Assembly (NCBI GenBank): GCA_026874595.1
Contig: CM049309.1
Coordinates: 92,464,723 to 92,528,722 of the forward strand
DNA length: 64,000 nt
Direction: 5' to 3'
Source: Sipunculus nudus
Taxonomy: Eukaryota > Annelida > Sipuncula > Golfingiida > Sipunculidae
Shown: one piece after another, positions 35,216 to 47,703 of the stretch
Layout: each line of letters opens with the position of its first letter
How positions within the stretch are numbered: the stretch's first letter is position 1
Notes under the pieces: generated by a model
Seen by the model: only the letters and a program-made list of their open reading frames with translations
Databases searched by the model: none
Told to the model about the DNA's origin: nothing
Position numbers and translations under genes: made by a program

Positions 35216-35978
35216 TAAAAGCAGGAATTATCATCCAGAAACTAATTTTTGGACAGATGGCTCCAGTGACTTTCACCTTTGACCTTGTTACCTCAAAATT
35301 GATAGGGGTCTTCCTCTATTGGCAGATGAACTATATGTGCAAGATGAAAGGTCTGAGATGAAATGTTTGGCTGAAAATGCATCCACAATCTTTTTAAAGA
35401 TGCGAGTCCAGTGACCTTGACCTTTGACCTCATGACCCCAAAATCACTTGGAGTCTTGCTTTTTCAATGGGACATATATAAGTCAAGTCTGAAATCAATA
35501 CATCAATAAAAGCAGGAATTATCATCCAGAAATTAAATTTTTGGACAGATGGCTCCTGTGACCTTCACCTTTGACCTTATGACCACAAAATTGATAGGGT
35601 TCTTCCTCTCTTGGCAGGTGAACTAAATGTCCAAGATGAAAGATCTGAGATTAAATGTTTGGCTGAAAATGCATCCACATCTTTTTAAAGATGTGTCCTG
35701 TGACCTTGACCTTTGACCTCATGACCCAAAAATCAATTCGGGTCTTGCTTTTCCAATGGGACATATACAAGTCTAGTTTGAAATCCATACATAAAACAAG
35801 TGACCCATGGGTCATGACGCTCAGCTGACTGGGAAGAGATTCGCAAAAGGAAATTTTATCATCAGAATGGTAGTATATACCAATTCAACTGAAGCATCAA
35901 ACAGATTAACCAACAGGCCAAGATTTAGTCTGTATTTATATATCTCAAAAATAGAGAAAAATGTGTAAACTTTTAAAA

Positions 35979-37151
35979 CTAGAATACGGGTAACCAACAA
36001 GTGACTACATGTATCTGCCAAAATCGGATAGGGAGGCATGGATTGAGTGGCAAGGGGAAATAGAGTGAGGTATGTTGCATATTAGCATGGATGTCTGCAG
36101 CCTAAATGTGTATGTAGGTTGTGCCACCTACCACAAATCCAGAAAGCTGTCCAAGTTGTATACACCTGCAAAATTTTAGGCAGAAAAGTCAAACCACTAC
36201 ATGTATATGAGCGATTTTTGCCCATGGCAGACAAACAGACAAACACTGTGCAAAAATCTTTGCAGGTAACCCCTCCAGTTTTGTGTATGATAAAGACCTA
36301 TGTGAGATCTAAACACATGCACAATTTTGGCCCAATCGGTCAAATGGTTCCTGAGATATGAGCTTGGATGTGTGCAGCGTTAACTAGAATGTAGGTGGCG
36401 CCACCTGTCATAAAATCAAGAAAGCTGTCCACGATGTATAAACCTGCAAAATTTTAGGCAGTTATGTCGAACCACTACAGAGATATGAGTGATTTGAGGC
36501 CATGGCAGACTAACAGACAGACGCTGTGCAAACATTGTTACAGGTGGCGCCACCATTTTTTGTGTATATTACAGAGCTATCAAAGGGCTACATTTGTATA
36601 AATTTTATTTCCTGATCGGTCAAACGGTTCCCAAGATATAAGCTTGGATGTCATCAGCGTGAACGTGAACGTAGGTGGCGCCACCTGTCATAAAATCAAG
36701 AAAGCTATCCTGGATGTATACGCATGACGAATTTCAGGTGAATTAGTCAATTCACTGCAGAGATATGAGTGATTTTAACCCAAGGCAGATGAACAGATGG
36801 ACACTGTGCAAACATGGTTACAGGTGGCGCCACCATTTTTTGTGTATGTTATAAAGCAATCCAAGGGCTACATTTGTATCAATTTTATTTCCTGATCGGT
36901 CAAACAGTTCCCGAGATATGAGGGTTTATGAGTGGAAACAGACCCACAAATGGACACTGGATATAGAGGAAAGGTAAGAGGTCAACGCAAATTGGTTAGG
37001 CACCAGTTCACATGTGACCCGATAATAGGTGTAAGTTTGGGAAAAATCGGTCCATTAGTCTCCAAGGAGCTCTCTGGAAACGAACGACGCCGCGTTGGAG
37101 GAACTCGGTCAAAAACATAGTATCCGCAAAACTTCGTTTTGGCGGATACAA
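35979..37151 (-). mobile_element. Beta element beta3, complete, 1,173 bp
   Basis: It has the same length and nearly the same sequence as beta2, from CTAGAATACGG to GGCGGATACAA, inserted at the identical point in its alpha host ('aaacttttaaaa|ctag'). Confidence 0.85.
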
Positions 37152-37469
37152 AAATACAGGTGGCTCCACCAGTCTGCAGAAACTAATAAAAACACTTAAT
37201 GGTCAATATCCATGCAAAAAATCATGGTGATCTCTGCATTAGTTGTTCAGATACTTCAGTTTTTGTATCAAATTGTCCATTATTCTGAGGGATACTTTGG
37301 AGTCCTATAGCTTGAAGGATATGGGTAACAGAGACCTAATTTCAAGTTTCCACAGGCACCTTTCATGGGCCTCCTTGCATGACAAGAATGAAGATTCTAG
37401 GTCCAGTTGTTTCGATTTGTACCCTGTTGACAGATAACCACATCTTTAAAGGTCTCAAAAAAAAGAAAA

Positions 37470-39365
37470 CAAGGGACCTATGGGTCACTGTGCTCAGCTG
37501 ACGTTAACCTTGAAGGTAAAAATCTAAAATAATATCAAATGGAGATAAAGTGTAAGAGGAAGAGGTAATAAAGGCCATGGTTGGTTTATATGATTGGTTT
37601 GTATTGATGAGCAAGAAATTGTTGCAAAAAATATTTTGTGACCTGACCATGTGTTTCCTAATGTTGAAACTAAAGCATGTGAGCAGTTTGTGAACAAATG
37701 ATCTGTACTATTACCATGATCATTAGTTGGTTTTTGATTAACTGTTGACATTTCAGCAGTTTACACATTTGTTCAATTGAATCTATTTTTTTGTATAATA
37801 TATATTATTAAATATATATGTATTTTTTTATGAAATATATACAGTTGAAATATAGCTAATTAACAACATAAAACAGGGCAAACAAAGCCTGATCTCAAAT
37901 TCTGCTGAGGCAGGAAAATAATGAACAAATGTTTGTATTAAATCCTGATTTTTTAATCACATCAATTATTTTCTAATTTAAGTTTATATTTCTATACATT
38001 TCCAATTTAACATATATATCTGAATATAAAAGTTGATTCATAATTCTCAATTGCATCATCATAAATCTCAATCTTGTCAGATAACACCACATCATGCATA
38101 CAAATGTTTATTTATTTTTTACCACAAAAATATATCTTTTAAATCTGCAAAACAATAAATATCTAAAAATAATACTTGATTTAGATTTCACAATTTTTAA
38201 TTGTGTCTTTATTTATCCATAATGTGCTTCATATTTTATAATAATTTAAGCATACTGATGGGTTCAATTAGATTTGTTAAAATCATTTAAAAGAAAATTG
38301 ATTTCTTTAAAAATGCTACATTACACAACATTGCATCTTCTGGATTACACCTTGAATTTTTTTAAAGGAAAGTTTTTTCATATCGGAGTGGAAACAGCAT
38401 TACAATTAAGGAGATACAGTGAAAACAATAACAATTACCTCATAACACTTTGGGTTGGGTTTGCAGGGGGGGGGGTGATTGGGGTGGTGATATGAGAATA
38501 ACTGTACACCTGTCACAGCAGGGGATCTCCCCCAGTGACTGTAACAAATCAGAAACCCTGGCATAGCTGACTTCCAGTGACCTGGAGTGGAACCCTGCAT
38601 CTGTAATCAAAGCAAGTGACTACAGAAAAAAAAATCAATAACTAGCTTAATTTTCAAGCTTTTATTTTCAGATTTCAGATTTAGACAAACTAAATATTTA
38701 TGTTTACATGCTGTGAAAATTAAATCAATGGTGCTTACAGGAAAAAAACGTGCCATGGTCAAAGTTGGGCAAAATTTAAGGTACTGATTTTTTTTTATGC
38801 TAATAACTTAAAAAATTTACAAAATTCAGATCTAATTTTGGGTAAACAATTGAATCTTAATTAAAAATAGTTATATACTTGAGAAAATAGACTCTAGTTT
38901 CAAAATTTTTCATGTTAAGTGAGTAATTATTTTTCCTGATTTTTTACAAAGTCCATTTTGTTTGGGCCCATAACTTAAAGAATTTATACTTTACAGACTT
39001 AATTTCTGGCATGTACATAGGAACTATATAGAGGAATATTTATGGTAAATATGAGGAAAAACAGATGAGTGGTTTTGATATAAGGCAGTCCTGAAGTGTG
39101 AAAATAGGTTTTTAATAAAAAATTGAGGTTTTTCCTTAATTTCTCAAAGGAACGAAGTCGCAAAGACCCAGTTTTCGGTTTGGTAGGAGATCTTGGGGAC
39201 ATCTAACATTATGCTGAATTTTGGATTCCTAGGTCTTACGGTTTCAAAACGTGCCACATCTACGGACGGACGGACGGACGGACGGACGGACGGACGGACA
39301 GACGGACGGACGACGGACAATGGACCACGACTATAGCTCAGATGACTTATAGTCAGCTGAGCTAA
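37470..39365 (-). mobile_element. Alpha element alpha3, complete, 1,896 bp
   Basis: It starts CAAGGGACCTATGGGTCACT and GCTCAGCTGAC and ends GTCAGCTGAGCTAA. The left interior (AT-rich, with 'cttccagtgacctggagtggaaccctgc') is shared with alpha4 and alpha8; the right interior with (ACGG)n at 39262-39313 is shared with alpha2. The flanks hold 4 + 3 A residues and the empty site at 14680-14686 holds 7, so nothing was duplicated. Confidence 0.87.
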
Positions 39366-42300
39366 AAATTCGTAAAAATTTGAAAAAAAATAGAGGTGGC
39401 ACACCCAGTCTGCAGAAACTGATGGAACAGCTCATGATCAATATGTATGCCGAAAATCATGACCATCAGTGTTGTAGTTATTGAAATACTGCAGTTTTTG
39501 TATCAAATTTTCCATTATTCGGGGGGGGGGGGGTATTTTGGACCCATACAGCTTAAAGAATATGGGTAACTGAGACCTAATTTCAAGTTTCCATGGAGAC
39601 TTTTCATGGGTCTCCCTGTGTGTCAAGAATGAAGATTCTTGGTCCAGTTTTTATGATTTGTGCCCTGTTAACAGATGTTCATATCTTTAAAGGTCTGAAA
39701 AATACAGAAAAATTTCGTAAAAAAAAACGAACAAATACAGGTGGTGCCACCACTCTGCAGAAACTTATGAAACACTCCATGATCAATATCCATGCAAACA
39801 ATTATGGTTATCTCTGCATTAGTTGTTCAGATACTTTAGCTTTTGTATCAAATTTTCCATTATTCTGAGCTGTACTTTGGAGTGCCATAGCTCAAAGGAT
39901 ATGGGTAACAGAGACCAAATTTCAGGTTTCCATGGAGACTTATCATGGGTCTCCCTGTGTGTCAAGAACGAAGATTCTAGGTCCAGTCGTTACGATTTGT
40001 ACCCTGTTGACAGATAACTACATCCTTAAAGGTCTCAAAAATGGAGAAAACAATTCGTGAACATTGAAAAATACAGGTGGCGCCACCAGTCTGCACAAAC
40101 AGATGAAACATCTCATGATCAATATGTATGTCGAAAAACATGACCATCAGTGATGTAGTTAATGAGATATTGAAGTTTTTGTATGAAATTTTTGACTATT
40201 CTGGGGGGTAATTTTGGGCCCCATAGCTCGAAGGATATGGGTAACAGAAACCCAATTTCTGGTTTCCATGGAGACTTTTCATAGGTCTCTCAGTGTGTTG
40301 AAAATGAAGATTCTAGGTCCAGTCGTTACGATTTGTGCCACTCTAACAGATGACAGCATCCTCAAAGGTCTCAAAAATAGAGGAAAAAATCGTAAAAAAT
40401 CAAACAGTACAGGTGGCGCCACCAGTCTGCAGGAACTGATCGAACATCTCATGATCAATATGTATGCCATAAATGAAGACCATCAGTGATGTAGTTAATG
40501 AAATATTGAAGTTTTTGTATGAAATTTTTTACTATTCTGGGGGGTACTTTGGGGCCCCATAGCTCGAAGGATATGGGTAACAGAGACCTAATTTCTGGTT
40601 TCCAAGGAGATTTTTCATGGACCTCTCAGTGTGTCAAGAATTAAGATTCTAAGTCCAGTCTTTATGATTTGTGCCTTGTTAACAGATGTTCACATTTTTA
40701 AAGGTCTCAAAAATAGAGAAAAAAATTTGTAAAAAATCGAAAAATACAGGTGGCACCACCAGTCTGCAGGAAGTGATGTAACATCTCATGATCAATATGT
40801 ATGCCAAAAATCATGACCATCAGTCAAGTAGTTAATGAGATATTGAAGTTTTTGTATGAAATTTTTGACTTTTCTGGGGGGTACTTTGGGGCCACATAGC
40901 TCGAAGGATATGGGTAACAGAGACCTAATTTCTGGTTTCCAAGGAGATTTTTTATGGACCTCTCAGAATCCCAAGTTACAAGGTTCTAGGTCCAGCGGTT
41001 ACGATTTGTGCCTGGTTAACGGACGGACAGACGGACAACAGACAAAGAGTGATCGCTATAGCTCAGATGACTTTCAGTCAGCTGAACTAAAAAGCAGGAA
41101 TTATCATCCAGAAACTAATTTTTGGACAGATGGCTCCTGTGACCTTCACCTTTGACCTTGTGACCTCAAAATTGATAGGGGTCTTCCACTCTTGAAAGGT
41201 GAACTATATGTGCAAGATGAAAGATCTGAGATGAATTGTTTGGCTGAAAATGCATCCACAATCTTTTTAAAGATGTGTCCTGTGACATGACCTTTGACCT
41301 CATGACCCCAAAATCAATTCAGGTCTTGCTTTTCCAATGGGTCATATACAAGTCAAGTTTGAAATCAATACATCAATAAAAGCAGGAATTATCATCCAGA
41401 CACTAATTTTTAGACAGATAGTTCCTATGGCCTTGACCTTTGACCTTGTGACCCCAAAATTGATATGGATAATCCACTATTGGCAAGTGAGCTATATATT
41501 CAAGATGGAAGACCTGGGATGAAAGTTTGGCTTAAAATGCATCCACAGTATCTTTTAAGATGGAAGTCCAGTGACCTTGACCTTTGACCTCATGACCCTC
41601 GAACCTATAGGGTTCTTACTTTAGTGGTGGGCCATATATAAGTCACGTTTGAAATCCATACGGCTATCAACACTGGAGATATCATAAGAGGTGTGTGATT
41701 TTCACCAAATATGGACACATTTAAGGTCAAGGCCACTCTCATGGTAAAGGTCATGACCCAAATGAAAATAGACCTCATCCCATAAACTCTCTCTACATGT
41801 GCATAATATGAAAGAAATCTGTCCATTAGTTTTTGACTTATAATGCTTACAGTACTGTCAAGTGGCAATTATGGGGGTATTAAAAGGCGTAAAAACAAGA
41901 AAAGGATAAAAGGTGGCGACACCAGTTTCCGGTATATCGCAAGGCTATCCAAGATATTCGGTCACCTTGATTTTTGGACCAGTCCATGCAAGCTTACTTG
42001 AGATATTTAAGAATTTGTGTTATTTTCAGCAAAAATGGACCTATTCAAGGTCAAGGTCACTCTCCTAGCATAGGTCATGACCCCATTTTAAATAGGCTTC
42101 GACCCCTTACCTATATCTATACAAATGTAAAGTTTGTAAAAGATCAGTGAAATATTTTTTGATTTATCCCGCTCACAAGGTTTTTATGTGGCGGCAGGAC
42201 CGTTGTAAAACCATAGTATCCCGACTTTGTCTGGGGATACAATAATTGCAGGTTGCCCAACTAGTTTTGCCTATGATGAAGAGCTATGTGAGATCTATAC

Positions 42301-42552
42301 ACATGCAAAATTTTAGCCCAATCTGTCAAACGGTTCCCGAGATATGAGCTTGGATGTCTGCAGAGTAAACGTGAATGTAGGTGGCGCCACCTGTAATAAA
42401 ATTGAGAAAGCTGTCCAGGATGTATAAACCTACAAAATTTCAGGTGGATAAGTCAAACCACTTCTATCGGTTCCCAAGATATGTGGGTTAATGTGTGGAA
42501 ACAGACACACAAATGGACGCTGGGCAGCGAAGTAAGGTCAGAGGTCAACCAA

Positions 42553-45184
42553 CAAGGGACCTATGGGTCACGACGCTCAGCTGTTATATACGATAAAAAA
42601 ATATTATTTAGAAATGAGGCACATGCTGGTTTTGTGTGGTAATAAATATAAGCTGTATTATGAGTTGTTGTTAAGCTTATGTATGATTTTGATAGTACCT
42701 TTGGAGACAGGGAAGAGGATTGATTTCATTTATTTTATTAACAAATGGAGTACTACTGTCACACAGATTTTGACTTGGCCATATAACTTATAAGCAGAAC
42801 ATATAATATAAGAGTTTAACTATTTATTAAAAAAATTACAAATATTGTCCCAAATATAATTTTTATTAAAAATAATAAGAGAATCATATGATTTTTTAAA
42901 ATGAAATATAACTGATATGATTATTAAAATAATATTAAAGAATATATTCATGAATGCATTCATGAATACATTTTGAAAGTATTTGCACGAGTATTCATAT
43001 ACTTTCATTTTTACCTGAATTCCCATTCTTTATGCAAGAAATTTTATAATGGAGTACATAATCATATTCGTATTTAAATACAATTACAAAGTATTCCCAC
43101 CATGTCTGGTATTTATTCAGTTTTCACCAAACAATGATGTTGAGAATCCAGAATATACAAAATTCTTACATTTAAATAATGATCATCAGTACCTGGTTTT
43201 ATGGCTTTTATTTATATTAAAAAATAACTGTAAAAAATTCATTTTGGACTAATTTCACATCAATGTACACACTAGACAAAGTAGGAATCTAGATTAATAT
43301 TATTAACTGCATCTTTGTCTATCATTAATTTCCTTCATATAATCCTTAATGATTAGTAATGAATAATATGATTTACTTCTTTATCATTAAAAATGAACTG
43401 AAAAATGCCATAGGTGACTGCATGGTGTTATTTGGAATATGTGACATTCTACCCATCGATACAAGATTCTTATATCATCAGTAACTACAAGTTAATTTCC
43501 TTTTATTATAAACTAACAAATTCCTTTTCTATTTTTCTTTAATTTGTTATTAAAAACCAATAAAAATTTATTAATTTATTGTTTATTGTTATGTTGTTGG
43601 TTAAAACTACTAGATGAGTTGGGTTGAACACCTGGATCAACTGTGGCTGGCCATAAGCTGCCTGGATTCTCCCCTCAAGCGTGCATAATTTGATGAAAGG
43701 TCAACAAGGTCAACATACAGGTGACTCAAGAGGGGCTGGAGAGAGCCAAAGTCTGACCGGGTCTCATAAAAAACATTAATAAAAGCTACAATATTTGGCA
43801 AATTTCTTTCAGCTTTCTAAACTAAAAAGCTGAAATCCTTATGTGTGCATGATATGAAAATTATATCAACAGTGCTCACGGGAAACAAACGTGCCATGGT
43901 CACAGTTGGGCAAAATTTAAGGTACTAATTTTATATTTATACTAATAACTTATAAAATTTGAAAAATTCAGAACTAATTTTGGGTATACAATTGAATCTT
44001 GATTAAATAATGTTACATCCCTGACAAAAAAGATCTCTAGCTTCAGCAATGCCCTTGCTAAGGGAGTAAATATATTTCTTGTTTTTTTACAAAGTGCATT
44101 ATGTTTGGGCCCATAACTTAAAAAAAAATACACAATACTGACATCATTTCTGGCATGTGCATAGTGAATGTATAGAAAAATATGTATATTATATATGATC
44201 AAAGTCAGATCAGTGGTTTTGATATTAGGCAGTCTTAAAGTGTAACATTGGGTTTTTAATGGAAAAATGAAGTTTTTCATTGATATCTCGAAGGAATTAA
44301 GTCCTAGTGACCAAATTCTTGGCATGGTAGGGGATTTTGGAGAAATCTAACTGTTTGCCAAATTTAAGGAACTTAGAGCTGAAGCTCGGGAGCTGAGCTC
44401 TAGCAAACTGCATAACACTAGCAATATGTGACATGGTGCTTGAAAACTTGAATAAAATCTACAGTTTTTGATCAACTGGTTTCAAATTTTTGGTGTTAAC
44501 AGTTGAAATGCTAACAAAAACATGCTGTGAAAATTAAATCCACAGCAGTTACAGCAAAAAAACGTGCCATGGTCAAAGTTGGGCAAAATTTAAGGTACCA
44601 ATTTTTTATTTTTGCTAATATTTTTACAAATTTAAAAGATTTTGATCTAATTTTGGGTATACAATTTAATTTTGATTAATAAAAGTAATATTACTGGAAA
44701 AAAAGTGCTTAGCTTTAACAAGTTTTGTGTTAAGTGATAAAATTTCTTTCCTGATTATTTACAAAATGCATTATGTTTGGGCCCATAACTTTTTTAAATT
44801 AAATAATACAGACCTAATTTCTGGCATGTACATAGGAATTATATAGAGGATTATTTATAGGAAATATGAGGAAAAACAGATGAGTGGTTTTGATATTAGG
44901 CAGTCCTAAAGTGTGAAAATAGGTTTTTAATAAAAAATTGAGGTTTTTCCTTAATTTCTCAAAGGAAAGAAGTCGCAAAGACCCAGTTTTCGGCTTGGTA
45001 GGAGATCTTGGGGACATCTAACATTATGCTGAATTTTGGATTCCTAGGTCTTACGGTTTCAAAACGTGCCACATCTACGGACGGACGGACGGACGGACGG
45101 ACGGACGGACGGACGGACGGACGGACGGACGACGGACAATGGACCACGACTATAGCTCAGATGACTTATAGTCAGCTGAGCTAA
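42553..45184 (-). mobile_element. Alpha element, complete, 2,632 bp, close copy of alpha2
   Basis: It is nearly identical to 11758-14399 throughout, including the (ACGG)n tract (45077-45134) and both termini. It is inserted in beta4 between 2 and 3 A residues; the empty beta site near 6686 (AACCAAAAATAAGG) has 5. Confidence 0.88.
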
Positions 45185-46084
45185 AAATGAGGGCGCAGCA
45201 GTTCACATGTGACCTGATGATAAACCCGATATGCTTTAAATGCAAACCAAGTTTTTTCCAACAGTTGAAAGATAAAGTTCCAATAATCTGGGAATTTTGC
45301 ATCTAGACATTGTGTCTAGACGTCTAACGGCTGTGTCTAGACATCTGGACACATTGTCTAGACACTCCCCAGAGCCAGGCCAGTTGCCATGGTGATGTCT
45401 GGACCCCACCTGTTGTACTAAGTGACCTCTTGACTTGGCTGCTGAAACTCAGCATGTTATCAAATCTGTTTTCAAACACAGAAAGCCTTTTTCAATTTGC
45501 TACAATGCTTTTTTAAAGCTGTATTTACCCAATCTATTATTATAAAACTGGCAGAACCCTACCATAGAATAATTCCTGTAAAGTTTAAACCAATGGGCTT
45601 AACAGTTTCATCATAAATCAGTGTATAAGCTAGATTTTACAATTTTATATTAGCCATTTCTGAGATTTTAATTTAAGTTTGCTTTTTTGGACAGATGACT
45701 AAGTTCAACCTCCTGTAACTCGGCCAAAAATCTCCAAACTGGAACCATTCGAACAAACTTGAGAGTGATTGTTCCAGGGATCATTTCTGTGAAATATTGG
45801 ACAATTTGGCTGGACAGTTTCAGAGAAGAAGATTTTTAAAGGTTTTAAGCTTTTTCCCTATAAAATCTAAGAAAATGCAGTTAGAAAAAAAAAAAAAATC
45901 CGATAGAGTGCTACAGATGACTGATTATTTGCAAAAAATTTGGTGATGCTAGGTTCTGCCATTTTTGAGATAGCTATGGTTAACGTACAGACGACGCACG
46001 ATGCACCACGCCGCAGCATCGCATAAGCTCACAGGTTCGCTTAAAATCAACAAAGCATAAGCAAAACCTAAGGAGATAAAAACA

Positions 46085-46747
46085 CATAAGAAACACCTAC
46101 AATGTCAATGAAGAAACACCTACAATGTCAATGAAGAAACACCTACAATGTCAAAGCAGAAACACCTACAATGTCTAAGAAGATACACCTACAGGGCCAA
46201 AGAAGAAACACCTACAATGTCAAAGAAGAAACACATACAATGTCAAAGAAGAAACACCTACAAGGCCAAAGAAGAAACACATACAATGTCAAAGAAGAAA
46301 CACATACAATGTCAAAGAAGATACACCTACAAGGCCAAACCTACAATGTAAAAGAAGAAACACCTACAATGTCAAGGAAGAAATGCCTACAATGTCAAAG
46401 AAGAAACATCTTCAAAGTCAAAACAGGTACACCTACAATGTCAAAGAAGATACACCTACAATGTCAAAGAAGATACACCTACAATACCAAAGAAGAAACG
46501 CCTACAATACCAGAGAGGATACACCCTACAATGTCAAAGGAGAAACACCTACAATGTCAAAGAAGAACCACCTACAATGCCAAAGAAGAAACACCTACAA
46601 TGCCAAAGAAGATACACCTACAATGTCAAAGAAGGTACACCTACAATATCAAAGAAGAAACACCTACAATGTCCAAGAAGAAACACCTATAATGCCAAAT
46701 AACACCCATAAATGTCAAAGAAGAAACATCTTAAATGTAAAAGAAGA
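46085..46747. repeat. Minisatellite, 23-bp period, about 28 units
   Basis: The unit is about ATGTCAAAGAAGAAACACCT plus ACA, with frequent single-base changes. As 23 is not a multiple of three but the units lack stops in several frames, it yields Lys/Thr-rich open frames up to 173 codons that are not genes. It lies in the intron about 200 bp past the donor of exon 3. Confidence 0.93.
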
Positions 46748-46948
46748 TCTTAGTAAAGGTTTTAAGATATCACTTCACATATAAATGGTTCAATATATTC
46801 CTATAGATGAACAGACTGACAGACGGACAGATGGAGCTGATCACTATATATCATCAGCTCTGTTAAGACTAGGATAAATATGAAATAAATTACATAACTC
46901 ATTCCACTCAAACTTGACCTTTTAGTGACTGTTGCATGTTTTTTGTAC

Positions 46949-47097
46949 CTGTATCTTCTCATTAGTGGTGACAGCTCTGCCGTTCTTCAACCACCTGACA
47001 GCAGGTACTGGTAGGCCACTGGCTACACATGACAGCATCACGCCACTCCCAACCTCCTGCTTACAGCTTCTTGTCAGTTGGGTAAGTTTTGGTGGAT
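46949..47097 (-). CDS. Receptor exon 3 of window: N-half of second Ig domain
   Basis: This 149-nt exon starts in phase 1 and ends in phase 0, with acceptor CACTTAG (47104-47098) and donor GTACAA (46948-46943). It encodes PPKLTQLTRSCKQEVGSG, then VMLSCVASGLPVPAVRWLKN (first conserved Cys and core Trp of an I-set Ig) and ends TTNEKIQ. It joins exon 32609-32336 (ITDRGSRLSF) exactly at a codon boundary to make a full Ig domain. The preceding exon supplies the G of a linker Asp (TVH-D-PPKL). The downstream intron is 14.3 kb. Confidence 0.92.
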
Positions 47098-47476
47098 CTA
47101 AGTGAAGAGAGGAAGTTATGCTGAGAAACTGCTTTACTTACACTAATTCCCACATTTATACTCATCCCCAGAAACCATTAACTATACATCTTAAAACAAC
47201 ACCTGACATCCATGTACACTTGAAGTGATTAATACAAGAGCCCATAGGTGATGACAATCAAGATGCTTCTTACCAGTGTTTATGACATTTACCACTTGTA
47301 AGAAGTCCTCATTTTAAGGTCTTAGTATCATCAAACTACCTTCATTCAGTTTAGCTTTAAAATTTATATTAAAATGACTTTAGCCCCAATAATAAATACA
47401 TACCTGAATCCCCTAGATCATCCTCTATTAGATCTGCTGTATTTAAAGATTTTGTTGACGTGGATGTTTGACCTAC

Positions 47477-47632
47477 CATGAACAGTAAGTGTAGTTTTGG
47501 CTTCAACCTTCTGTCCATCCTGACTGGTTACTATGCACACATACTCTCCTGCATCATTTAACCTGATGTTTGAGATTTGGAGATTGCCCTGTCCAAATAC
47601 TTTATGTCTCCTGTCTTCTACCACAGGGTCAT
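47477..47632 (-). CDS. Receptor exon 2 of window: C-half of first Ig domain
   Basis: This 156-nt exon (52 codons, phase 1 at both ends) has acceptor CTTGGCAG (47640-47633) and donor GTAGGT (47476-47471). It encodes DPVVEDRRHKV, GQGNLQISNIRLNDAGEYVC (the DAGEYVC motif with the second conserved Cys), then QKVEAKTTLTVH, the G strand. Joined to the exon at 48993-48868 it completes an I-set Ig domain. The adjacent introns are only 379 and 1,235 bp, so this is the least expanded part of the gene in the window. Confidence 0.93.
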
Positions 47633-47703
47633 CTGCCAAGAAAAATAATAAAGTTTATCAAATATAGATAATTTTACAAACCAAATACATAATTTAAAAG
47701 TAA

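Larger units (their letters stand above)
35797..41090 (-). mobile_element. Alpha element alphaB with nested beta3 and alpha3
   Basis: It is nearly the same composite as alpha1 (10365-16453): CAAGTGACCCATGGGTCATG, GCTCAGCTGAC, beta at the same internal site, then the same series of core units, ending in CTAA at 41087-41090. It differs in lacking alpha2 and in having alpha3 at another site, so alpha1 and alphaB are sister copies that acquired different later insertions. Confidence 0.82.
33450..42242 (-). mobile_element. Gamma element gamma3 with epsilon and alphaB inside
   Basis: The left end CTAGACATTTC, hairpin TGGCACC-GCA-GGTGCCA and GTATCCCCAGACA match gamma1 and gamma2. The right end TGTCTGGGGATACAA closes at 42242. 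The joined flanks ('gctgtgca|taaataattgcagg') have the same length as the empty beta site ('gctgtgcaaaaatggttgcagg', near 6515), so there was no target duplication. Confidence 0.82.
32882..45220 (-). mobile_element. Beta element beta4, split by gamma3 and an alpha
   Basis: It starts CTAGAATATGGGTAG with a degraded hairpin, then beta core units (palindromes near 33031, 33180 and 33307). It is interrupted at 33450 by gamma3, resumes 42243-42552, is interrupted again by the alpha at 42553, and resumes at 45185 ('aaatgagggcgcagcagttc') before fading near 45220 without the GGCGGATACAA end. Confidence 0.7.
32710..46044 (-). mobile_element. Delta element deltaB with nested insertions
   Basis: It starts CAAGGCCTTCAGGCCTAATG then GCGAACCTGTG and ends AAGCTCACAGGTTCGCTTAA at 46044. 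Delta-specific parts are 32710-32881 and about 45220-46044; beta4 with all its passengers fills the rest. It is the outermost layer of the right nest and fills most of the 14.3-kb intron between exons 3 and 4. Confidence 0.75.

Noticed and set aside
46148-46784. Lys/Thr-rich repetitive open frames up to 173 codons
   Set aside because: They are the 23-bp minisatellite; composition and periodicity follow the DNA repeat, and several frames are open at once.
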